Shown: positions 22,473-36,200, counted from the stretch's first letter. The stretch is 64,000 nt of DNA from Volvox africanus (GCA_030268105.1 BSDZ01000013.1:610501-674500), one strand, 5' to 3'. A program made the numbers and translations. The notes: generated by a model not told the origin, from the letters alone.

Positions 22473-25400
22473 ATGCTGCGACCGGGCTTTGTCGCACGTT
22501 CTGGCCCGTACAGCACTGGCTCAGCCTGGTGCACCAGACCTAATGTTTCCCCTTCGCGATTACTTCAAACATACACCGTCGGCGAACTGCCGTCGCGCTC
22601 TGGACTGACCCCTCGACCCGACATCGCTGCTATGGACGGCAACATCACCATCATCTCCTCCCCTCACCGGTCCGCCACCACCACCGCCACCACCGTTAGA
22701 CACATATGCCGGGCAGCTCGACGAAACATTCCCGAAGATGACATCGAAGATTTGACCGTTGACCAGCGGCTAGAACGCCTCTCCAAGCTCTCGGGCCGCG
22801 TTGGGGAGATGCGCAGCGTCTTTGATCGTGAAAGTCTTCTTCGGCAAATGGGCGCGCTAGATCCCGCGCTGTATGCCCCTCCCCCTCCCCCTCCCTTGCG
22901 CAAATCAGCCGAAGAAGGGGAGGAAGGGGAGGAAGAGGAAGAGGAGCTGCCGCTATACTGGATTGAATGGAACGATAATCCGTTGACCCACGTGTTCAAC
23001 AGTACGGTTTCGGAGCAGCTGCCCGACGGTCTGCGCCGTCGGCTGGTGCTGACTCGCGACGCCGATGAGGACGAGGCGGTAATTTCCACACCGCTGCACA
23101 ACTGCTTGTCGGTTTACATCTGCGAAGGACTGGAGGTGGATGACTCCCTGGAGCGTCAGGTGGGGATTTGGTGAGCTGTCGTGTTGTGGTACGGGCATCG
23201 GCACCGGCATCCCTGTGTGCGCGCCGTAAAGCCACGACTGCTTAATGTCGTCACATCTTTGTTATTATTATTGTTGTTGTTATTCTGATTTCAGATACAG
23301 AGTTTGTTACTTTGCCGGAAAATGGAAAAATAAAAATTGATAAGTGAAAAGGGAAAGTGGAAAATGGGAAGTGCGAAAAGCAGCAGTCCTCGCTGAACAC
23401 CGAAATCAACCTGCTGCCTGCAGGAAGCCGCCGCGGACTTCAGCCGCATGCAGCAGGCCTTCCTGGAGCGGTGGGCCTTATACCACGGCCCTCTCCCCCC
23501 GGCCCTGGTCGACCTCCTTTGTGACTTCTCCCTGGACGCCCCCCCCGCCCGGGCCAAGATGGCGCTGTGGGTGCTCTGGCTGTCGGAGTTCGGATCTGAA
23601 TATTGGCGGGAGGTGCTGGGCGCGCTGCAGCAGCCCGAAGACATGCCCAATGTGGGTTTCGGAGCCGGCAGTTGGGGTTTCCAATGCTGCCCTGGAGCTC
23701 CAGGGAGGGAAACGTGAAATGCGGAAGAGGGTTTTGGTAACTCGATAATGGGGGGAGAGGGGGGAAGCAAGGGAGGGGAGGGAAAGGTTGTGTGTTTTGG
23801 ATTAGCACGAAGGAGTTGCGACTTCCGACATTACAGCATGGCGTCGTGCGTCCCTAACCGTACCTTACCCCTCACCCGTCCTGTCCATCTTCTCGCAAGG
23901 CCGAGTTCTGTACAGATGACGAGCTCATGGAGTTGCAGTGGATGCCGTACGCCCTGCCCATCAGCGTACGGAAGGAGGCGCTGCGCACGTTCTGGGAATA
24001 TTTTGGCGGGTCGCCGCTGGCGGAAGCAGTCGGGTTCGAACGGACGTCGCAAGTTGACCCACTTGACCCGGACGGCACCGCCGCCGCCGCCGCCGCCGCT
24101 GCAGCCGTGGCGGCGGAGGCGCCGCAGCCGCAGCCGCAGCCGTCGCCGCCAGAAGCCACCGCACCGCTACGACCGCTTCCTTCTTTTGAGCGGTTCCTTT
24201 GGGCCTACTGCCACGCCGAGGCTCACTCTTTAGGCAACGGCGAGCGTGTGGTGTTTTTTCCGCAGGTTGGATGGGCCTCTGGAGTCTGAGCGTCTGGAGT
24301 GGGGTTGGATGGGGTGGGGCTGAAGCCTCTTGAGGAAGAGGGAGAGAGATGGGGAAGGAGGGAAGACCCATGGGTTTGTGTGAACAGCATCTACCCCTCC
24401 TCGGCGAGCAGAGGATACGCAGTGCAAAATTGGATTGTGTTTGTGTGTTTGTGGCGTTACGACAGCACTGCTCCCGTCAAACGGGAAGAGCCGCAAGTCG
24501 GGCTGTAACCCCACCCCCTCCCCCTCCCCTCCTCTCTCCAGGCCGACCCCTGTCTGTACGCGACTGAGCCCACCCTCATCAACACCACTCTGGCGGTGGT
24601 GGCGGATGACGGACCCTCCCTGGACGAGTTCGCCGTGGTGGCCACGTTGCGGTGAGTTCGTTTGCGGAGAGTTCGTTTGTGGAGTACCCGTGAAGAGCGA
24701 TAGGGTAGAGAGGGAGCTAATGACGATAATGATGGACGACCAGTGAGAGATTGGGCAGTAGGAGGGGATGTTGCATGTTCGCATCTACGTACTCAAAGGG
24801 GGACCAGAGGGGAGACTTGGGGGGGGAGAGACGGTCTGATGGTGTCAGTGTCGCTCTTAACCTTCCTGGGCCTAGGTCGTACTTTCTTCCGCCTCCCGCT
24901 CTTCCCCCCCACCCGGTTAGGCCCCTCCAGCAGGGCGAGCAGCTGTACGCGCACGCACCCTTCGGCGAGGGAGCGGCGGACGGCGGCGGGGGCGCCACTA
25001 GCCAGCTCCACACGCAGTTCGGTATGGTTCCGGAGCAGGGCGGCAATGAGGCCGACATCCAGGACTTGCAGCCGGACACGGTGAGTGGCGGTGACGGTGC
25101 GGGCCGAGTGGTGAGTGAGGCAGGGAGGGAACCGGATACGCAATGAGGAAGGGGGAAGGCTGCCGTGTAACCTTTCCCCCCAACATTACATGTGGTGTGT
25201 GTGTGTGTGTACGGCTCGATGCCTGACACATCTTACAATGCTACGCTGTTGCCATCTTCCCTCCACCTGCTGCTGTGTGTTTTGCGCCGCTGTGTACGGC
25301 GGTCCCCCCTTCAGGGCTCGCTGGAAGATGACTGGCTGAAACGGCTGTTGGGTCAGGAGGCCTCCACCCGACTGGACCTGGTGGGACCTGGTTTCGGAGC

Positions 25401-27534
25401 AATGAGGGGATGAGCTCGACTGTACGAGGGGGTTGTGTGTGTGTGTGTGTGTATTACGAGCTACGCTCCGTAGGGGGAGTAAGGGGATTAGGAAGCCAGC
25501 TTCTGCGGTTAAACAAACAATTTTACCGAGGACAGTAATATCTCATTTCTGGTGCATATCGCATCTAAACCCTTCCTCCCTCCCCCCCTCCCCCCTCCCC
25601 CCTCCCCCCTGTGCAGGTCACCGACCCGCGCTTGCGGCACCTCCTCAATCTGGCTGAGACGGGCGATGCCGACATGGACCAGATGCCGCCCATTCGACAC
25701 ATCTTGCCACCCCTGCAGGCAAGTACGGGTTGTCGTGCTAACGACATTATGGCTTCCTCTGTTGTACAACTGCGATGTAACGGCATATAGACATCTATCG
25801 TTTCCGTACTTCTCCTAGGAAATTTCAATATGTTTTTTTATTATTGTAGAAGAGTTTGTAAACCTCATCTCATTTATGTAGGTATAAAACAATATATAAG
25901 TGTGCGTGTATGAACGCCTTACGTTAAGTTCTTGATGTTTTAGTATACTTCATTCGTACATTGTTGTGCGTGTTGTGCAGTTGCCCAAACTGTGGGGCCC
26001 AGGTCTCGTGGCAGGCGTGAAGCGGTTAAAATTGGACGAGCGATGGATCGAGCCAGCCGACTTTGAGCGAGAGGCCATTGAGCAGTCGCTTGCGGAGGAA
26101 GAGCAGACCGCGGCACAGATGACAGCGGAGCGGCGTGCGGCGGGATTCGCAACAGGCGGCGCTGAGGAACTGTCGTACAAAGAGTACGACGAGTGGAAGC
26201 AAGATCTTCGGAGCCACGAGATCGTGGAGGTCCCGGGGAACCCTGCGATTCTCGACACCAATGAGGTGAGCAAGGGTAAGGGGAGGGGGAATGTACGGGT
26301 GTGTGTTTGTGTGATGTGTGTTTACGTGTCACAAACAGCTGTCCCCATTCTCTTCCCCAACTCTGCATCTCCTCTCGTCTTATGTGTTTTGTTTCTCTTC
26401 CCCTTCCCCTTTCCTCTCCCCCTTCCCCCTCCCCGCCCAGTTACATTTCGTCATCCTCTATCTCCTCTCTTCCCGCTCCCCCCGCGTGCCGTTGCATTCA
26501 CACTCTCCTCCCGACCTCCGACCCCTGCCCCCCAGGGGCGAGCCGAGTGGCGGCGTATGCGGGCGGCCTGGGCCTCTCTCCCTCGTGTGGCCCCCGACAA
26601 CAAGGAACACGGCCGCAGAATGGAGCTGGCGCTGCGGGGCGGACCCCTGGAGCAGGTGCGGCGGACGTCGTACTCTCCCAAACCCCACTGCTGTCTCATG
26701 CTGTAAGAAAGAGCTCGCGAGATAACGTCAGGGTTAGACACCCTAATCATTATCATGATACTGCACCCACGACCTTCCCTCCCCCTTCCTCACCCAGACC
26801 CGCCCCACCCGCCCCCTCTGCCCTATCATGTTTCCGTTCGTCCTCTTCATATAAACTTCCCCCCTCGAACCCCCTCACGCCCCCCCCTTTCGGGGAAACA
26901 CAACCACCCTGACACGGTTCTTTAGGCGAACCGGGGGAGGGGGAGTGCTTCCGCTCAGGGAAAGGAAAAGCAACCGTGTATCGGCAATGCTGGCTGGCTT
27001 ATCGTTAGCCTCGTACGATCGCACTTCTCGGGTGTTCGTGTAGCTCAAATGGCGCCGATTACGAAATTTGCCGTGTTGCCGTATGCCCATACTGTACGCC
27101 GTACACAGGTTTTCCTTAACCCCCGGGACATCAGTCGCGAACTTGCCGCAGCGGAGGCCGTACTGGCGGCTGTCAATCGCATCCTTGCCGCCTTCCCAAC
27201 CACTATTGAACAGGACGAGCAATTGGTTGCGTCAGCCTCAGCAACCGCAGTCGGGTCAGCGACGCGTGGTAGCAGTGGCCGCGGCAAGCGCCGTGTTGAC
27301 GTTAGCGGCAGCGACTCCAACAGTGGTTCAACGGACTCGGCCGCGGCGGCGGCGGCGTCGCCGTCACTGACCTCAATCTCAACGGCGCGTATGTTGGGGG
27401 TGGTTGCCTGGCGGTTGGAGCTGAAGCGAGTGTGGCGGCAGATGTCGGGGATGTTGCAGGAGTACCGGGATGCGCTGGTGGTGGCGGAGGCGGCTGCGGG
27501 ATTGGCGGGAGCGGAGGAACCCGTGGTGGCATGA
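22473..27534 (+). CDS. SET-domain protein of the Rubisco-LSMT/SETD3 class, ten exons
   Basis: Exons 22473-23159, 23424-23651, 23900-24265, 24542-24651, 24921-25080, 25315-25380, 25617-25718, 25981-26265, 26536-26655 and 26926-27534 stay in phase and give 910 residues. The N terminus (Arg/Ser-rich, few acids) looks like a transit peptide. Family cues: RRRLVLTRDADEDEAVIS (opening SET strand), LWVLWLSEFGSEYWREVL and FCTDDELMELQW (the i-SET insertion found in LSMT/SETD3), FAVVATLRPLQQGEQLYAH followed by QLHTQFGMVPE (end of SET), and FPTTIEQDEQLV near residue 798, the hallmark of the Rubisco-LSMT substrate-binding domain. The usual asparagine-histidine motif of the SET core is not recognisable (ATEPTLINTTL lies in its place), so methyltransferase activity is uncertain. 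Poly-Ala, poly-Pro and Glu-rich inserts enlarge it to nearly twice the usual 450-600 residues. The intron after 25718 has a GC donor (CAG|GCAAGT). Confidence 0.78.
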
Positions 27535-27816
27535 GCCCCGAAATGGGGTGGTGATTCCTGATCTGCCATCAACACCCCCGCCCGGGTCGGGACGGACTGA
27601 CCGACAGAGTTGCATTGGCAGATGTCATGCTGTGAATTTGGTCCGTATCATATTGACACACCTTGTTGCAGTCGCTGTGACTGATGAAGAGGTAATATGA
27701 TTTTCTCGCGCTCAGCTCCAGGGATAGGAAACTGGTACATGACTAAATAGATGAGACAAAAGATAGGATGTGGTGTGATGTGGCGTGACATGACTTGTCT
27801 TCTCGCTTTGCATGTG

Positions 27817-27821
27817 TGTAA
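27817..27821 (+). terminator. Candidate poly(A) signal of the SET-domain gene
   Basis: TGTAA, the poly(A) signal typical of volvocine algae, lies 283 bases after the stop codon of the SET gene in the correct orientation. Confidence 0.5.
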
Positions 27822-27873
27822 TGCAAACCACATGCGTATTATTGGGCACTTTGAAAGGTACCTTTCTGGAATA

Positions 27874-28120
27874 TGTGTGTAGGATAGGGGGGTACATCAC
27901 CCGTGGCCACTAACCTGGCAGTCCCTACCTTCCCCGGTGTTTCGGGGCACCCTCATCCAGTCTCCCATGCCGACTTCTCCGAAATCAGTGGTTTTCCCAG
28001 GTTCAGCACCCACCACCAGCATCCAGCGGAATCTGCCGAATCAACTAAGGCGTCAACTCCGCTACTGGTCAGCTCGCAGGTCACTTTAATTGGGGTCGTC
28101 ACCGTCCATCGACATGGGGG
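27874..28120 (+). mobile_element. Short interspersed non-autonomous element (~250 bp), copy 1
   Basis: This block, from about TGTGTAGGATAGGGG to CATGGGGGCACC, is almost identical to the reverse complement of 48835-49085, where its absence from the sister duplicate proves that it is mobile. An open frame runs through both copies (starting MATNLAVPTFPG), but sequence identity alone explains that. Its ends are imperfectly complementary (GGATAGGGGGGTACAT against CAGGGTGCCCCCATG), which suggests a MITE-like element. No target duplication is evident at this copy. Confidence 0.75.
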
Positions 28121-29348
28121 CACCCTGCCCTTAACATTAGGGTCTTTGGCCCGCTCTCAGTCGGGGCAGAACCTGGAACTCCAGGGGCATATTAGTCGTG
28201 CCATAACAGTCGTGCCTGAACACGATATAACATTTCTGTAGTACGTAAACATAAACGTACGGCGATTTCATTCCTTTGTTGTTTTTTTGGTGTCCGGGTG
28301 TTACCCCCGATGCACAGGAACCTGGTCGTGTGATCACAAAACAGCAGAATGCCACTTTGGGGCCGAACTTCACTTTTGAACCCTAAGTACCTTGTCTGGG
28401 GTGGACCAGATACACCTGTTTCTGTAAACAGATTACCTCATATTCTTGGGTATCGATCTTAAAAGGTCTTATGGGCGTTAAATTACAGATGTTTGTGACT
28501 ATTCAGGTATGGCTTCGTTAGTCGTTAGATATTAATCGCATGTGTTTTCTGGACGAAATTCAGAAGTTCAGAACAGATCAGTTCAACAGGTCTTGGCGAA
28601 GTCAGTAGTCAGGCCTTTCGGGTCCTATCTCCGGTGCCGACAAGACAAGCTCCCCACAACTGCTGATTCCTGAACCACCTCTTCCCCCGCCCCTCACTCC
28701 CAACTCCCATAGGAGCAGCAACGCAGACTCACTTACAAAACACTGGCTTGTAATGCCGTACGGCACGTTACGACAGCTCAGCGCACCTGTTTAAAATGGC
28801 GACAATTGGCATCATCAGGCCCCCTCCATCACTCCCCGGGATGAAAGCCCGCAAGTTTTCATCCCGAGCAGCCTCAAATCCCTTATACATTCACTCCTCT
28901 TCCCTCTCCCCGTCTTCCTCTCTTTCGCCGCTCTCTGCACTGCGGACAGTCCAAGGTCAGGAACGTGCACTCGCAGCCCCCTCCATCATCACCACCGCCA
29001 TCACGCGGGTGCTCTCCCTCTCCTCTCTGTCCCCACCCCTCCTCGACTTCCCCATCGCCCCTTCAGCCGTCCCCGCTTACCCTCCAAGCCGCGGCAAGCA
29101 GCCCCCTTGTGTCCCCACTGCACCTGGCAATCCGTAAGCTCCACAACTCGGACACCCGCAGCTGCAGACCGGGGGAGCCGCTCCCCGCTGCACTGCCGCA
29201 TGGCCACCAAGATAGCAGCTGCAGCCATTGACGCTGTGGCCTGGACCGCAACTCCGGCGCTCCCCTTCTCGCTCCCCCTTCCCTCCTCTCTCCCCCTCCC
29301 CCAACCCCTCTCTCAAATTGGCGTCAACGGGCTCTTCGGCCACTCAGC
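28121..29348. other. 3' region of the DUF1640 gene, no other gene seen
   Basis: Some 1.2 kb downstream of the DUF1640 stop codon. Open frames here are pyrimidine-rich and not protein-like. A TTACA at 28733-28737, which is TGTAA on the minus strand, is a possible but distant poly(A) signal for that gene. Confidence 0.4.
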
Positions 29349-31927
29349 TCAGCCCCCGGCCCCCATCTGCACGAACCGCGATATCGTGAAGGCAATGGCG
29401 GAGAAGGTACCGAGGATAGTGATCACGGACTTAATCTGCGGGGGGAAGAGGGAAGGCGGGGTAAAAGGGGGAGGGGGTGCAGGGGGTTGGGACACATATG
29501 ACAACGCGTGGCCGATAGAGCTGATGGTAATGACGTCCCCCTCGGCTGAAAGCAGTAGGGCCTTATGACCAATATTGCGTTTCAATGCCTAACATAGATT
29601 CGGAGGTGAGGGAGAGCGAGGACTTCCGGACGCAGGCCGCAACTGCGCAGCCACCACCACCATTTGGCGGGAATTGGAAATACGAACCTCCGGCTGGCAA
29701 AACACAGGGGGTGGGGGGAGGGGAGGCAGAAGAGGAAGAGGTGTGCGTGTGTGATGGGGGATGATGCGGGCGTGCGAACCCTCCCAGCCCCGCCGCCAGC
29801 ACTGTCTCCCCTCTCTCATTACCGTGTCGTTCTTGGCCTTTTCAACACTGGACTTCAGCTCGTTGATGTCCTGAGGGCGTGTGAAATGGGGGATGTGGGG
29901 ATAAATGCACTGCTATTTGAAGTGTTACATCAATTGTATATGGGAAGTACATCGCACACCGACCATTGACTGTGCCGGGGACAGAAGAGCCAACTTGGGA
30001 GCCGCGAACCGTAACTCAAACCCCGCTTCCAAACCTTCTTCCCTCCTGCCCGGCAAAACCTAAACCCTGCCGCCCCGACCCCGCCGCCATTTACCCGGTC
30101 CACTTTGATTTGTAGCTCTGTGGTCTTATCCCGAATGCCTTGCAAGTCGTCACGCATCCGCCTGGTAAGGGGCGGCGAGGAACCGGGTGACACAGGTGGA
30201 GCAGATGGAGCAGCGGAGGAAGAGGAAGAACGTCCACGGGGTTCAGAGTACCTGAAACTGCTCTGTACGCCACTGCACTGAAAATATTATAAATATGAAA
30301 TATAAATAGAACCCTTAAATAAGATTTAATAGTCTAATTAAAGTTATCGGGCCAAAGGGGTGAAATGGGTGAGCAAACGAGCCCCGAGCACCTGCATTTC
30401 CGGCCATTTACAACCTACTGAACGCGTCCACAACTTGCTTCTCAGCCTCGCAGCCCTCCCTCCCTTCTCCCCATTCCTACCCCCTCCCTGCCCCTACCCC
30501 TCACCCTTTTTCCAAGTTCATGTCCAGTCGCTGGCTCGCACTCAGCTTGTCCATCTCGTGCCTGCGGTGGCACCAACCGACGACAAGTACAGAGGGGAGT
30601 GCGACTCGAGTGTGGGACTGAAGCAAAATAGCAGCTGCAGCAGGTCAGGGACAAATCGCCACAAACCCTCCGCGGTGTAACCAACTCCATGTTGAGACAG
30701 GTCATGATACGCACCTGACCTCCGCTTTCATCTTGTCAAGGTAGCTCTGTTGCCGCTCGATGTCCTTGTTGACATTGGCCTGGTGCATATCCTGTAAGGG
30801 AAGTTAGCGTTAGGGTTAGTGGGGGAGCGACAAGGGAGATGCGGATCCGCGGACTAGGGTCGGAAGGAGAAAGGGCGAACGGAGGAAGGGGGAAGCAGCG
30901 GGAGGAGGAGGAGCTGGGTTCCACAAACATCGTGTATGAGGGAGAAGAAATCAGCACGAGACACGTTGACCCAAATGGCAAACAGAAGTACTCCATCAAG
31001 GCTTTCAAGACATCGACGCTAGGCGCTCCCTCCCATTCCGTCGGGCTGCTGCCCCACTACCACACTGACTACCCCGAACATGAATTGTTTCCTCATCGCC
31101 CCTCTCCCCCACCGTTCCCGCACTAACCGCATTACCTGCGCCTTCTGCATTTCATTCTTGAAGCCCTGGATGGTGGAGGCCTGCTCCAAGATGGTCTACG
31201 AACAGACGCCCCGTGCATGTTTGCATGGCGACGAAACCGTGACATGGAAAACGTGTCGGACATGCCGCAGCACGTAGCGCAGCACAGCAGCTAGGTAGTG
31301 CCGTTTAAGTAGGTAGCAAGGAGGCCATATTGTTGAGGCATAGCGCTATGGATTGAAATGGCGCACTCGGGATCGGGTTTTGTCGTGCGTGTGGTCTCGT
31401 TCATGGGTTTGCTCTCTTACCCTTTCCCAAACATGTTGATCTTGCGAGCTCGATTCTCCGCTTAACCTCACTTACCTTTTCAAGAACCACCTGCTTCACG
31501 AACGTGTCCTCCATTTTCAGCTTGTTTTGGATAATCAGGGCCGTTATCTTCTGGGCAAGCTGCTCGGCAACGTCTCGCGGCAAGCCTGACCGTTCAAAAG
31601 ACTTGGTCTGCACAGATGAAATCACCAGCAGGATCTGATATGATGTTTACACCGAATATAGGGAGAGGCGCAGACCGCGATTTGGCAGACTGTGGCGCAA
31701 CCCCGTACCAGCTCCAACGTGTCGACAAGAAGATTATTGCTGACCATGTGCTTATGCGTTTCCTCAAGTGTCGATCCGTAACTTCGCCGGAGTTGTAAGG
31801 AATTGTGTGTGCAGTGGTTGACGTGCAGTGATGCTAATCGCGCCGAGGTCACAGCTAACTGCTCAATATGTCCATGACATTGTGCAAGGTGCTCTGTTAA
31901 CCTGATAAGGCTTTTTAATCGTGACAT
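29349..31927 (-). CDS. DUF1640/CCDC90 (MCUR1-related) mitochondrial coiled-coil membrane protein
   Basis: Seven minus-strand exons: 31709-31927, 31476-31607, 31136-31195, 30715-30791, 30095-30251, 29823-29870, 29349-29435. All phases match, giving 259 residues. An Arg/Ser/Leu-rich N terminus (MSRLKSLIRLTEHLAQ) looks like a mitochondrial presequence. LLVDTLELTKSFERSGLPRD, then AEQLAQKITALIIQNKLKME, is the conserved DUF1640 opening. A long coiled coil follows (TILEQASTIQGFKNEMQ, KDIERQQSYLDKMKAEVRYS, RRMRDDLQGIRDKTTELQIK, INELKSSVEKAKND), and one C-terminal membrane helix (VITILGTFSAIAFTI) ends the protein. This is the standard DUF1640 layout: animal CCDC90A (MCUR1) and CCDC90B and fungal FMP32 sit in the inner mitochondrial membrane. 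A Ser/Pro-rich insert in exon 5 (about residues 165-185) is an expansion. Its precise role in algae is not known. Confidence 0.88.
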
Positions 31928-33226
31928 AGTTCGTCTTGTTTTTAAAAGCCGTTCAAGGGGGAAGAGCTGAAGGTGGCAGAGACTAATTGGCTTTTTAACT
32001 TACATTAAACACAATCACAGAGCGTGCAAGTTTATCCAACATTGATAGATCACATTTGAGAAAATCGGCTAAAGGTCAACCGATACTTGCCTGACAAATC
32101 GTGTTGTTCGTCACATGTACGGCAGCGCCAAATTCACGTTACATGCATGCGTGGATTCTGTCTCAACAAACATAACACACGGATGTGCACTCGATGATGC
32201 TAATTTGTTGTGGAAAAACTCTTGGCGTGGTCGAGGTAGGCTCAATAGTTGAGAGGTATCTTCATGTCACAACCTGGACATGAGATGGGACGATGGACTA
32301 CCTAGATATTGAATTGCCCAGGTTAGGACATGTTGATGGGATGCAAGGGGATGCGGGGCTATGGTGCGAGGCATATGCAGAGTCTTGCGTGTGCACCTCT
32401 TGTGGACAGCTCTGAGAAGTCCATTGGACTGAACAATGTTTATAAGTTCATAATTATTGATGATGCTTTTTTTGGACTGTGTTCATGAGATGGTGACTCG
32501 TTCCGTCAGGAGGGTACCGGTATGGACCAGAGCTCAGGCATTGACAGTTGATCACAATGCCCTTGTCCATGGCCAAACTGAGCAACTTATCATTGAACTT
32601 GTTTTTTTATTTATCTATTGAACGATGAACTGCCCCCTATTTACCAGAAGTTCTGTGTATCTGCTGCATCGGAGATTAATTAACCATCCATAGAGTCGCG
32701 AAGGCCCAAACTGGAACGGAGATATAATTAATATAGACTAATTTACTGAAAAAATCTACCAACTGGAAGTTTTCCATCTGGCTTTCAGCTAGTTCCAAAC
32801 CGACTTCAGCAGGCCTTCTGAATATACATGTTCGTGCTTTCACAAATAATGACAAATAGTCCCATCGGAAAACCCAGGGATCGCTCAAGTTCAATTGTTA
32901 GTCAAACCGGAGGCACAAGCCTTTTGTTCGCCTGTACGGCGATGCCGAACATAGGGTGTACGGGCATTGCGCCATTCATAACCATTAGATATCAGAGCAA
33001 TTAGAGACGTTCGAATTGTATCTAAATTAGTTCTGCGCCCCTGATACCTTGGGTTGCAGGGCTGGTTTGTCGGAACCTTTTGCAAGTCATCAACCTTTTG
33101 CTCTATACTCTGCTGACCTTAGTAAATAAAGTGACTAAATGAGATGGATTTATAATATTTGTCGTTTTAGATCAAACCTGACTGTACATCTTGTATTGTA
33201 GTCCCTGGGTTTCCCCTGGCATTTGC
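31928..33226. promoter_or_regulatory. Divergent intergenic region between DUF1640 and OPR genes
   Basis: The two genes start in opposite directions about 1.3 kb apart. The sequence is AT-richer than the flanking exons and contains no ORF with splice support. It should hold both promoters; no individual element is identifiable. Confidence 0.4.
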
Positions 33227-36200
33227 ATGCCACGAGGACGGCCCTCCAGATTGCAGTGCAAGAATGTACAATCGATGCCAGGTCCGCATCTCTGTGCTGC
33301 ATTTTCCCGGCGTTATGATCGGACCCAAAATCCCGCGCCGCTGTATATAACCCTTGCGGGGACCTTACCAGAGGTTTTCAGATATAAGATCCACGCATTT
33401 GCCGACTGCCGCCGCCGCCGATGGCACCAAGTGCCGGCACCGGTTTCGCCATCTGCCCTGCCGTACAACGTACCTTTGACTATTCCGGAACCCATTCCCG
33501 AGGCATCTGCTCTCCCGGAGGAGCCCCCGCTCCGGAGCGAGCAGATCGACCTGACCCTATCGATTAAACGATGTCGTACATGGCAGGATCTCAGGTACGG
33601 CGAAAAGGTGTTTCCCTTAGGAAAGCAATCAAGCCAGGCTAGTGGCAAACTTACTGACCAAGCTGGACTCCTGCGCAATGCGGTAATGGCCGTTGGGGAA
33701 GATGAAGACGCCAAGGGCGCCCAGAACTTAACAACAACCGTACCGTACGGGAGTTTTGGGCAGCCCCCTCCCTCTCACTTTGCTTTCATTTCCAATCGTC
33801 CGTGTTTCTTAAACGTTCTCGACATGTTCCCACTCCTGGTTCCGTTATCGTGCTTCGTTTCTACCAACTACCGGTCGGTAAATGCCCGTGCGGGTTCGTG
33901 AACACACGCTATCCAGGCGATTATACTGGACGAACCGCACACGCCACGGTGTCGTGAACGTGGTGTCGTACTTCACGCGCTTGGCAGCACTGCTGCCGGA
34001 CCTACCGGAACTCCTGGGGGAGGAAATGTACGACACGGCTGCTACTGGTGGTACTTTAAATCCATCTTATGATGACGACGACGAACTGGACGCCGGTGGT
34101 GACGCTGCTGCCGGCGCTGTCGGGTTCCGTGCTAAGGGTGGCGGTGGCGGTGGCGGTGGCGGCGGATCGAGGGGTCGTCCTGCCGCTGTAGCTGTTGGTG
34201 CGAATGCGGCAGCTAGAGCGGGAGCGGGGAATGCTGCTGAAAGCCGGCACCGACAGCAGCAGCAGCGGCAGCGGCAGCGGCAATGCAGCTTAGCAGAGCG
34301 GACGGCGCTGCGGCAATTGGTTGTGCGGCTTGTGTATGACGCATGCATGTGAGTATCTTGGTAATCAGCTGTGTCGGACGTGTGGTGCTTGGGGCCTGGA
34401 CGTGGAATGCCGCTCGCTCGACGGCTGCAGCAAACTATCGCCCAACTTAAACCCGGAATCCGTTATGACGATTACACTTCATGAAGTGTCGTACTTTGCA
34501 TACCGGCTACCGTACACCACCAAGGTCTAGATCCGAACAATACAGAGCTGTCTTCTCCCCTCTTCCCCACTTTCCCGCCCTCCCCCCGACACACAAAAAA
34601 CACTGCAGTTTCACAGAGGATCACGTTGCCGCGGGCCGTCTGGAGGAGGCGCTCCGGAACCCAAGTGACCCATGGGATACGGAGGCCTATGCGCTCTACC
34701 TCACGGAATGCGACAACACGAAATTACGTTGTACAGGTGCGGGGGAACGGGCCGGTGTAGTCAACCAACTGCAGGACATGGCACCTCCCAACCGGGATCG
34801 CCACAACCAGCAACTGCCACCTCAGGGGCAGCAACAGACGCAGCAACGGCCAGGTGCTCCGGCACTGCCGTCGCCACTGACATTTTGGGACTGGGTACGA
34901 GACCGGCCTGAGCTTTGGTCGGATCCCATTGAGGCGGACGTCCTTAGAGGGCTGCGGCACTGGGACGCTCCAGGCCGCGAACCCAGCATCACCCCCGCCA
35001 CCTCTGGCGGCGGCAAAACATGGGCCTCTCCTGCCGCTGCCACGCCAGCTGCTGCGGTTGCCGAATCCGCCCAGCGGAAGCGCGTGCCCTTGTGCTATGG
35101 CCCCTTGGAGATCACGACGCTGGCATGGGCAGCGGCGCGGCTGCAAATACATAGAGCGGTTCCGCAGCACGCGGCATGGCTAATCTATGATATAGTGCAT
35201 GGCAGCTACCGACAGATGCCGGAATTAGATGGGCGTCAGCTGGCGCAGCTGGCATACAGTTTGGCGCAGCTTGGGCCCTGCGTGCCTCCGGGGAGGTGGC
35301 GGAGGCGGTTTTTGGCGGCGACGCGTCAACGAATGGGGCAAATGGATCCACAGGTGGGTTCGATGTGACTTCGGAGGTTGGATGAAGATCGTAATGAGTA
35401 GCTCCGGTTCGGCGTTGCGCCTTGGGAAGCGCTGAGAATGGCAAGGCAGTGCGGAGTGGTCGCCATGGGCTTTTAGGCTTTTATGACGGTTCGTTTGATC
35501 ACATAAGTGCATAGAAACATACTATAGCACTGTCGACGCGCGACTTGAAGAAGCTATCGTAAAGTGGTCCATCTTGCGGGCAAGTCTTGCGATTGCATGC
35601 CCGGCTTCACTGTCCGCCTTCACTGTCCGATTGCACTACCCGGCTTCATGTTTCAACGCGCGATCCTAACGAGTATCGCCTAACGAGATTCCTTAAACCT
35701 TGCTTATCGAGCGCCGCACAAGTTGTAATTTGCATGTCAATGCGACTATTTTAACGTTTTCCACAAGTAAAAAGACTTTTCGTTCTCGTCCCACAACGTA
35801 TTAAAATCTATGTTATATTCATAATAGGAAGAACTCTGAAGGATAGAATACTCGAGAATCAGTATTCCCAATTGCGCCCACCATCGGGACTGAATCAAGG
35901 GTTATATTTTGGCTAATTGCACGTCTGGTATGACCGTGCTTGAACAGGATCTGTTCTATAGGTCATACACCTGTCTGTATTCTCTAAATCAGACAAGCTC
36001 CTCAACCCAGACGAAGACAGAAAGTCTCGGTGCCTGAGCGCAACGTATGGCTGCAGTGGCCGTGCCGCCGGCACGGTCGCGCGGCTCTGGATGAACGTCC
36101 CGCCGAGCCTCATTCCGCCGGCAGGGATGGCGCGCGAGACATTCAGATGGGTAAATGTCCTTATATATCCTTATATATGTCGTTATGTTACCAAATTTCT

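Noticed and set aside
27903..28241. 112-codon plus-strand frame starting MATNLAVPTFPG as a gene
   Set aside because: It lies in the mobile element found again at 48835-49085; there is no evidence of an independent gene.
36056..36147. Exon-like stretch (WMNVPPSLIPPAGMARETF) inside an OPR intron
   Set aside because: Its frame and phase do not fit between the frame-0 exons ending at 35353 and starting at 36293, and the direct junction continues an OPR repeat.
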